Assembly: GCA_964586135.1 (NCBI GenBank)
Contig: CAZPGS010000026.1
Coordinates: 1-10,930, forward strand
Source of the DNA: WYZ-LMO8 sp964586135
GTDB taxonomy: Archaea > Thermoproteota > Methanomethylicia > Nezhaarchaeales > WYZ-LMO8
Direction: 5' to 3'
Length of the DNA stretch: 10,930 bases
Positions 5,907 through 10,930 of this stretch are shown here, piece by piece. The translations under genes were made by a program, and so were the position numbers. Position 1 is the stretch's first letter; the number at the start of each line of letters is the position of its first letter. The notes below the pieces were generated by a model. It was given only the letters and a program-made list of their open reading frames with translations. It did not search any database and was not told where the DNA came from.

Positions 5907-7763
5907 TCACCAAAGCACTATCCTTGACTTATTGGAGCCGCACTGTATTTGTATTGTCCCTCCTCCGGGGTCTTGGTCGGCGCGCTCCAAAATCAGCACC
6001 AATTTGCTCCCCTTGGGGATCACCTTCATGGACGGGTCTACGGTCAACTCGAATACGTATTCTCTGTACTCGCTTGACTTCTCGATCCTCTTAGTGTCGC
6101 TACCAATCAAGTGGAAGGTACTCTCGTAATCGTAGTATCCGAAAGACACCTTGAGGTCGAGGCCCCCCGACCCCTTTGAGGTAGCCCTCGCGTATAACGA
6201 TATCTTCATCACGTCCCCTAGCATCAGATCGCTCGGCGTCCTCTCATCCGAGTTTCCGCAAGGCGATGGTTGCCCATAACTTATCGGGGGCTTGATCTCG
6301 CCTTCTTCAGGATTGAGCGTCAGCGTGAAGTTGTGTTGATGGCCTTGGCCCTGGCCTTGAGGCCTTAGAGGGCTAAGGTAAACTGTCTGCCAGCTCGAGT
6401 TCCTCGAGGGCTCGTAGATCGCTATGAGCGACCCGTTGCCCACGACTGTGACCGTGATGTTCTGGGAGCTAGGGCCGCTGAACACTAGGCCTCCGGAGGC
6501 CTCCCAGTATCTGAACACGTATCCGCGCTCAGGGCTGTAGCTTACCGAGATTGTCGAGTTTGGGGGGACCTCGAGAGTGACGATCCCGTTCTCGGTTCTT
6601 GACAAGCTGTATTCAGCTCCGTCGACTACAATGACCCCCTTGCCAAAGCTCTCGCCATTAAGCTCTCGGCTACTCACGTTTACGAAGCACCGTGATGTTT
6701 GGACGCCGTATAGGGCCGCTATCCTTCCATCCCCCCTATGTAAGACCCTTATCGTCGCCGATGTGCCGCTCTGCTCGATTACATCAAGCGGGCCAGAGAC
6801 CGAGAGGTCGCAAGGGAGCTCTCCGTCTAAGCTGAAGGTCACGTGCAGAATCTGGTCTGGGAAGGCCGATATCGCGCTCCCAGGGCTGAAGGTCGTTCCG
6901 TTGACGGTGAATGTGCCCTCGTTGTCCTCTCCTGGAGTAGAGAGGTCGTCGCTTTTCAGCTCCATTACGCACAACCCCTTCTTCGCGGCTACGACCGCGC
7001 CCTTATCCGTCGTGACCGCCAGCCTTACCTCCCTCACAGCGAGAGAGGTCGTCTCAAACTCGACTAAGTACACCCCCTGGCCCAAGTAGTCAAGCTTTAT
7101 GCTACTCTCGTCGACTCCTCCTCCTTCGGCTACTACGCTGATGCCCTTAATGGAGGGCTTAGTGGGCCTGCCCTCGTTCACTTTCTCGCTAATCGTAAAC
7201 TTCATGGTCACTTTGCCGCGATCGCCTGCGAAGCTCATCTTTGCCTCTAAGATGTTGAGGTCCACTCTTATGGACTTCGTCAGGGCCAGGCCCTCAAGCC
7301 CGTAGCCCGCGACGTCTAGGCCGAAGGTCGTGTACACGTAGCTCGTCCCGCGATCTTCAGACCACTCAAGCGACAAGCCTAGGCAACTGCCGCTCTCCCT
7401 ATCGGCCGTGAAGGTCACGTTTATCCCGTAGCCGCTGTAAGCGCTCGAGACAGCGTTAAGCCACCTCCGGACTTCGCCCTCGAGCAATTCTCGAGCTCCG
7501 CTGTCTTCCGGCTGCTCCTCGACCAAGTAGCTCTGCAGGTAGCCTTGCGAGGCCTTGGAAAATGCGCTTTGCAAGCAACGCTCAAAGTCGCTCGATACGG
7601 TGATCACTATTTCGTCCACGGGCTCGAAGCTGAAGGTCTGCCTCTGGACATTCATCTGACTTATCGTGAGGGTCAGGGCGAACATGAAGACAGCTATTAT
7701 TATAGCCCCTATGATTATGAACTGGCCCTTCTTGTCTCCCCTAATGGGCCTCAAGCAAGACAT
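5907..7763 (-). CDS. Large prepilin-like multi-domain surface protein, candidate pilus adhesin
   Basis: This 618-residue protein has a class III prepilin leader. DKKG (residues 10-13) precedes the likely PibD cut before Gln14, and the helix QFIIIGAIIIAVFMFALTLT follows. Residues 40-370 form a beta-rich, Thr/Ser-rich ectodomain without a family I can name. Residues about 371-451 (EYSLSRTENGIVTLEVPPNS, then SPERGYVFRYWEASGG) resemble a divergent InlB B-repeat-like fold. A linker PQGQGQGHQHN (468-478) joins a final beta-sandwich domain (about 480-618) with VSFGYYDY, IPKGSKLVLILE and SRIVLW, a jelly-roll-like module seen in archaeal surface proteins. Nine N-x-S/T sequons are present. It is far larger than a structural pilin, which suggests a tip or adhesive subunit. 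It is last in the operon, with a 45-base gap and its own TATA-like element. The binding target is unknown. Confidence 0.75.
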   Translation of the reverse strand: MSCLRPIRGDKKGQFIIIGAIIIAVFMFALTLTISQMNVQRQTFSFEPVDEIVITVSSDFERCLQSAFSKASQGYLQSYLVEEQPEDSGARELLEGEVRRWLNAVSSAYSGYGINVTFTADRESGSCLGLSLEWSEDRGTSYVYTTFGLDVAGYGLEGLALTKSIRVDLNILEAKMSFAGDRGKVTMKFTISEKVNEGRPTKPSIKGISVVAEGGGVDESSIKLDYLGQGVYLVEFETTSLAVREVRLAVTTDKGAVVAAKKGLCVMELKSDDLSTPGEDNEGTFTVNGTTFSPGSAISAFPDQILHVTFSLDGELPCDLSVSGPLDVIEQSGTSATIRVLHRGDGRIAALYGVQTSRCFVNVSSRELNGESFGKGVIVVDGAEYSLSRTENGIVTLEVPPNSTISVSYSPERGYVFRYWEASGGLVFSGPSSQNITVTVVGNGSLIAIYEPSRNSSWQTVYLSPLRPQGQGQGHQHNFTLTLNPEEGEIKPPISYGQPSPCGNSDERTPSDLMLGDVMKISLYARATSKGSGGLDLKVSFGYYDYESTFHLIGSDTKRIEKSSEYREYVFELTVDPSMKVIPKGSKLVLILERADQDPGGGTIQIQCGSNKSRIVLW

Positions 7764-7787
7764 CTCGATATAGATATTCGAACACGT

Positions 7788-7802
7788 AATATTAAAAAAT
7801 TA
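7788..7802 (-). promoter_or_regulatory. Internal promoter before the large surface protein gene
   Basis: The minus-strand element TAATTTTTTAATATTA is centred about 31 bases before the ATG at 7763. No ribosome site precedes that ATG, unlike most other genes of this operon. Together these features suggest an additional, nearly leaderless transcript for the last gene. Confidence 0.55.
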
Positions 7803-7808
7803 TCTCCT

Positions 7809-8267
7809 TCACGCGGCCCCCGCGACCGCCAGCTTTAGTATCAGCTCGTAGACGGAGCCCCTGCTCGACGTGTAGATGGCCTTTGCCGACGCGACCTCGC
7901 CCGATCTCTCGAAGACAGCCGACACAGCGTTGGACACGCTCATGACCGTGTTCCTGCTCGAGGCCTCCGTGACGTTTACTATCGTTAAGTCAAAGAAGAC
8001 GTTCGACGGCAGGATGCTTTGGAGGGTCTTAACGAGCATGGCCTCGCCTGCTTGCGCGCTACTGCTCAAAGCCCTCTCCACGACCCCCGACTCGACCAAG
8101 TACATCAAGGCGTTGTAGCTCAGCCTGTTCAGGTCGACGGCCTCTTGCTTGAAGAACTTCTCCGACGAGTAGAGCATGAAGTAGAAGGCGGTGAATGCCA
8201 CCAGCAGTATCGTGGTCGCTATCACAGCCTCCAAGATCCTCATCTGCCCTTTTCTCGAGGGCCTCAC
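7809..8267 (-). CDS. Type IV prepilin-like protein with class III leader
   Basis: From GTG 8267 this is a 152-residue protein. The leader VRPSRKG ends in the Lys-Gly pair recognised by archaeal prepilin peptidase (PibD/FlaK), with likely cleavage before Gln8. The helix QMRILEAVIATTILLVAFTA follows, with a Glu near mature position 6, as in many pilins. The rest (about 35-152) is a mixed helical and beta ectodomain with many Ser and Val residues and no named domain. The GTG overlaps the upstream stop (GTGA at 8267-8264), and GGAGG lies about 8 bases before it, a typical coupled start. An ATG at 8282 in the same frame would add MEDVL and overlap the upstream gene by 19 bases. It is probably a minor or major pilin of this operon. 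Confidence 0.78.
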   Translation of the reverse strand: MRPSRKGQMRILEAVIATTILLVAFTAFYFMLYSSEKFFKQEAVDLNRLSYNALMYLVESGVVERALSSSAQAGEAMLVKTLQSILPSNVFFDLTIVNVTEASSRNTVMSVSNAVSAVFERSGEVASAKAIYTSSRGSVYELILKLAVAGAA

Positions 8268-9325
8268 CAAGACATCCTCCATATCATCAGCCTGAGGTTG
8301 TAGTGGGAGAGGCCTATCCTGACGCTCCTCTCCAAAGTGTAGGAGATAGGGGGGTGAACCTCTCCAGCGATCGAGGAGTAGCTCTTGGGCACCAGCCTGT
8401 AAGCGACTAAGAGCTCGTCATTGTCCAACACCACGACCGCCGCTAGTAGGTTCGGCTCCTCGAAGTCCATGTCGTACACGTTGTAGTCTCCAAGATCAAG
8501 ATCTTTAACGTTTAGCTTACTGCTCACGATATTCACCTGAAGGGACCCCTCGGGCCCCGTTGAGAGGAAGAGCTGGTAGGCCGTCTTCTGGTCCAACCCA
8601 TTGCCTGGGTCCACCGACTTGCTCACGACGAGGCTCTTGCCGACCAATAGCGACTTGTGGACTCCAAGACCTGTTACAGACACGTTGACCGCCCTCATAC
8701 TGTGGTGGTCTACTACAGTTATCAAAAGCGCCGGCAGAGGGCTTCCCAAGTTCAAGGCGCACGCCCCATTGACGTCGGTTCGGCCGCTGTGTCGAGACGA
8801 GCTCAGCCCTCCACCGCTCGCGTAGACGGCCACGACCGTCACGTTCGCGTCCTCGATCGGCAAGCCCTGCGCCGAGGTCACCCTAACGACCACGTTGGGA
8901 CCTTGAGGGGGCTCCACGATCACGTTCAGCACGGGGACGAACTCCAGCCTAATGCCGTAGTCGAGGCCCAAGCCCAAGAGGGCGAGGGCTACGCTCGGCG
9001 GCACGTAGAGCGGGTCTGGGACCTCGCGGCTCAGCCTCTGCACCTTGTCCTGGTCCAAGACGTAGGCCTCGCGGGTGAGGGTCGTGTAGGAGGCCAGGCC
9101 GAAGGAGGCCAGATCCCCGGCCTTGACGCTTAGGTCGCTTCCCCAGTCGTGCGGGTAGCCGGGGTTGAGGAGCAAGTTGTTCACGACCTTCTGGGCCGCG
9201 ATCTTGAGCTGGTCCACCTCGGACACGCTCCTGTAGAGAGGGAGCACGGTGACTGCGAGGTAGGCGGCCGCCGTGAAGACAGCCATCATCACCAGAGCGG
9301 CGAATATGTACTCGTAGGCCTCCAC
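8264..9325 (-). CDS. Leaderless pilin-like protein with an Ig-like/CarboxypepD-type domain
   Basis: This 353-residue protein starts directly with a hydrophobic helix (MEAYEYIFAALVMMAVFTAA) and lacks a basic prepilin leader. An in-frame TAG at 9331-9329, two codons before the GTG start, excludes a longer form. Residues 50-98 carry LLLNPGYPHDWG, FGLAS and YVLDQDKVQRL, a series I recall from archaeal pilus-locus proteins. Residues about 145-216 (VVRVTSAQGLPIEDANVTVV, then GRTDVNGACALNL) look like a carboxypeptidase regulatory/Big_1-type beta-sandwich. The C-terminal third is beta-rich. The GTG start is preceded by GGAGGGGT at good spacing, 13 bases after the previous gene. It is likely a membrane-anchored accessory subunit on the outer face, comparable in layout, though not proven in ancestry, to the leaderless archaellum proteins ArlF/ArlG. 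Confidence 0.72.
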   Translation of the reverse strand: MEAYEYIFAALVMMAVFTAAAYLAVTVLPLYRSVSEVDQLKIAAQKVVNNLLLNPGYPHDWGSDLSVKAGDLASFGLASYTTLTREAYVLDQDKVQRLSREVPDPLYVPPSVALALLGLGLDYGIRLEFVPVLNVIVEPPQGPNVVVRVTSAQGLPIEDANVTVVAVYASGGGLSSSRHSGRTDVNGACALNLGSPLPALLITVVDHHSMRAVNVSVTGLGVHKSLLVGKSLVVSKSVDPGNGLDQKTAYQLFLSTGPEGSLQVNIVSSKLNVKDLDLGDYNVYDMDFEEPNLLAAVVVLDNDELLVAYRLVPKSYSSIAGEVHPPISYTLERSVRIGLSHYNLRLMIWRMSW

Positions 9326-9338
9326 TTCCTACCCCTCC

Positions 9339-9869
9339 TCAGCCCCTCACCCCCAGCCCCACGAGGATTACATAGCCTCCCTCCTCGAGCCTCTTCTCGC
9401 ACCAGACCACTGCCTTCGGGTTCCCGCCGTAGACGTAGGGCTTCGGCTTGACGTCCTGATCGGATAGATAGAGGCCCTCGTCGGCGACTATCCGCACCAC
9501 GGCGGTGGTGTTCCTTAAGGGTATGGGGGATCTCACGCGCAGGTCGCCCAGCCCGCTCACCTCGACCACCACGTAGTATCCCCCATCGTGGCTCTCGAGC
9601 TTCACGAGGTAGGGCTTCCCCGACAAGTCGGCTGGCAACTTCAAGCTCTTGGAAACGGTCCAGCTCGAGAGGGCCCCGTAGGCGAACTCCGTCAAGCTGA
9701 CGACGTCGCTCACGCTCTGGGCCACGTACTCCGCCACTTGGCTAGCCTGCGTGTGGATGGCGCTGATCTGCACGGAGGTGACCACTATCTGGTAGGCGTA
9801 GGCGAGCGACAGGACGAGCACAAGCAGGGCCGTCGTCCCGATTATGTGCTGTATAGCTACGTGGACCAT
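9339..9869 (-). CDS. Leaderless pilin-like membrane-anchored protein
   Basis: This 176-residue protein begins MVHVAIQHIIGTTALLVLVL, an N-terminal membrane helix without any basic residue or cleavage motif before it. An in-frame TAA (9875-9873) two codons upstream rules out a longer start. An amphipathic helix follows (ISAIHTQASQVAEYVAQSVS), a typical continuation of the pilin alpha-1 helix. A small beta-rich domain comes next (about 85-176) with KPYLVKLESHDGGYYVVVEV and YVILVGLGVRG at the end. GAGGTG lies 7 bases before the ATG, and the gap to the preceding gene is 11 bases, so translation is coupled. I recognise no named family. It could be a non-processed minor pilin or a periplasmic-side stator like ArlF/ArlG. 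Confidence 0.7.
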   Translation of the reverse strand: MVHVAIQHIIGTTALLVLVLSLAYAYQIVVTSVQISAIHTQASQVAEYVAQSVSDVVSLTEFAYGALSSWTVSKSLKLPADLSGKPYLVKLESHDGGYYVVVEVSGLGDLRVRSPIPLRNTTAVVRIVADEGLYLSDQDVKPKPYVYGGNPKAVVWCEKRLEEGGYVILVGLGVRG

Positions 9870-9880
9870 CCCTTAGCACC

Positions 9881-10636
9881 TCACATTATCGATACCTCTA
9901 TCACTACCTCTGTGATCCTAATGCTCCACAAGTATTGTTGGTTTTTGTCTCCTAGCTGCTCTTTTGCGCCTCCTACCTCGATTTCGACGCAGTTCCCCTC
10001 GCAGGCCCAGGTCCTCACGCCCTTGTTCTGAACTTTGACCGTCACCGTGCCCGTGCCGCTGAAGATCCCCGGTTGAAGGAGGATGACGAAGACGTCCACG
10101 GTCCCGAGCGACGGGTTGCTCGAGATCCTCGCCCTGTTGTAGTCCAAGACTATCCAAGCGCCGCCCCCGACCTCCACTCGGACGTGCCCAAGGGGCTTGT
10201 AGGCCTCGACCACCAGCCCACTCGAGCCGCTTAGGTCCGTCGGGGCCGCTGAGACCATGCTCCCCCCTCGGTACTTCACGACGTAGGTGGCGTTGCTGAG
10301 CTCCAAGACTTGGTTCAAGCAGTTGAAGACGCGTATGGTCATGGTCTCCCCTTCGTAAACTCCTATCCCGCCGCTTCTTTGATTGAACTGGACCGAGCTG
10401 GCGGCACCGGGCCTCAGCGAGACCTCCGCTATCGCCTTGTCCAGCGCCATCATAGTCGTCTTAGCCTGCTCGAACTCCAGGTTCTGGAGCTGCATCTCCA
10501 GCATGTTGGAGGCCAGGGCCGTAGCCACGACGAGTATTATCAGCAGGGTGGCCGTGATCATGACCGTCGATATGACTGGAGAGGTGGCCCTCCTCCTCGC
10601 ACCCGCCGCTTTAGTCGCCCTCAGCACCCCGAACAC
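9881..10636 (-). CDS. Type IV prepilin-like protein, archaeal class III leader
   Basis: This 251-residue protein (248 if started at GTG 10627) has a basic leader ARRRA followed by TSPVISTVMITATLLIILVV. This matches the archaeal pilin signature R-(G/A)-x-SPVI, and PibD would cut after Ala17. The conserved pilin-type helix continues NMLEMQLQNLEFEQAKTTM. The ectodomain (about 75-251) is beta-rich, with segments such as GETMTIRVFNCLNQVLELSN and DVFVILLQPGIFSGTGTVTV, and Cys213 and Cys217 close together (ACEGNC) could form a disulfide. It starts 1 base after the platform protein stop with GTG 10636. An AAGGTG site is placed 6 bases before the second GTG (10627), which may be the true start. It is probably the main or a core pilin of the locus. 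Confidence 0.82.
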   Translation of the reverse strand: MFGVLRATKAAGARRRATSPVISTVMITATLLIILVVATALASNMLEMQLQNLEFEQAKTTMMALDKAIAEVSLRPGAASSVQFNQRSGGIGVYEGETMTIRVFNCLNQVLELSNATYVVKYRGGSMVSAAPTDLSGSSGLVVEAYKPLGHVRVEVGGGAWIVLDYNRARISSNPSLGTVDVFVILLQPGIFSGTGTVTVKVQNKGVRTWACEGNCVEIEVGGAKEQLGDKNQQYLWSIRITEVVIEVSIM

Positions 10637-10637
10637 C

Positions 10638-10930
10638 TTAAAACGGCATCGCTATCTTGAGCATCGGCATTATCACTATGGTGACTAGGGCTATGATGGT
10701 GAGCACTACCGCGTGCTTGAAGCCCGCCGAGACCGCCCCCTTGCCCGTCTTGCCCGTCACGAGCCCCATGATGTAGGACGTCAGGACCAAGGTCGGGGCT
10801 ATAGTGGACGTCAACTGGGCGAATGGCACCGGCACGCGGGCCATGGTCATGACCGCCGAGTGCATGAAGTACACCGTTATCATGGTCGAGAAGACCATGA
10901 GGGCGGCCCCTATGTACGGCATTATCATGA
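10638..10930 (-). CDS. FlaJ/TadC-type pilus assembly platform protein, C-terminus (partial)
   Basis: About 97 C-terminal codons are present; the gene continues beyond the right edge. Three membrane segments can be seen: one near the start (IGAALMVFSTMITVYFM), one at APTLVLTSYIMGLVTG, and one at HAVVLTIIALVTIVIMPMLK. The last two are linked by GKTGKGAVSAGFKH. The G-x-(V/S)-x-GK-x-G-x-G-x-(V/I)-SAG-x-KH series is characteristic of the C-terminal end of archaeal T2SSF-domain proteins (ArlJ/FlaJ, AapF, UpsF and relatives). These form the inner membrane platform that couples the assembly ATPase to pilin insertion. Its place at the head of five pilin-like genes supports this. The ATPase (FlaI/TadA-type) is expected further upstream but is not in the window. 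Confidence 0.85.
   Translation of the reverse strand, partial: MIMPYIGAALMVFSTMITVYFMHSAVMTMARVPVPFAQLTSTIAPTLVLTSYIMGLVTGKTGKGAVSAGFKHAVVLTIIALVTIVIMPMLKIAMPF

Noticed and set aside
6577..7089. 170-codon plus-strand ORF within the large surface protein gene
   Set aside because: It is a Ser/Pro/Thr-rich antisense shadow of the 618-residue gene, whose leader and domains are clear.

Overview
The window looks like chromosomal DNA of a (hyper)thermophilic archaeon of the Thermoproteota (former Crenarchaeota). The grounds are arginine coded mostly by AGG/AGA, a fairly GC-rich sequence, TATA boxes about 25-35 bases before starts with little or no leader, GAGGTG-type ribosome sites inside operons, an archaeal ATP-dependent DNA ligase, an archaeal pilus (FlaJ/TadC-type) locus, and an ATPase whose FWIDEPPPERDPELGIG C-terminus I associate with Thermoproteales/Thermofilales. 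The genus cannot be fixed from this sequence.

Left part (1-3002). The window opens in the last 72 codons of a predicted archaeal methyltransferase. A small retropepsin-like aspartic protease with its own promoter follows. Next come about 840 bases without an intact gene. They hold an ORF broken by a TAA (768-998) and a 33-codon remnant (1312-1410) of the same ATPase family whose intact member stands just downstream (1547-2548). A short stretch with an imperfect 34-base tandem repeat separates the ATPase from a small convergent gene of unknown function (2634-3002, minus strand).

Middle (3003-5906). A divergent promoter region leads to the ligase (best start 3228, 556 residues) and then to a small coiled-coil protein with a C-terminal membrane anchor and an internal 24-residue repeat. 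About 440 bases of apparently decayed coding sequence follow.

Right part (5907-10930, all minus strand). This is a type IV pilus-like operon. It enters the window in the C-terminus of a FlaJ/TadC-type membrane platform protein and continues through five proteins with an N-terminal hydrophobic helix and an extracellular beta-rich part (about 248, 176, 353, 152 and 618 residues). Three carry a class III (PibD-type) prepilin leader. Two cannot carry one, because in-frame stops lie immediately before their starts. The last gene has its own TATA-like element and encodes a large multi-domain surface protein, a candidate adhesin or tip subunit. The four upstream junctions are tightly packed (spacing of a few bases or a 4-base overlap). 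I infer that the platform protein and an assembly ATPase encoded outside the window build a filament from the leader-bearing subunits, with the leaderless ones acting as membrane-anchored accessory factors. This pilus locus is the best candidate for a little-described system in the window.
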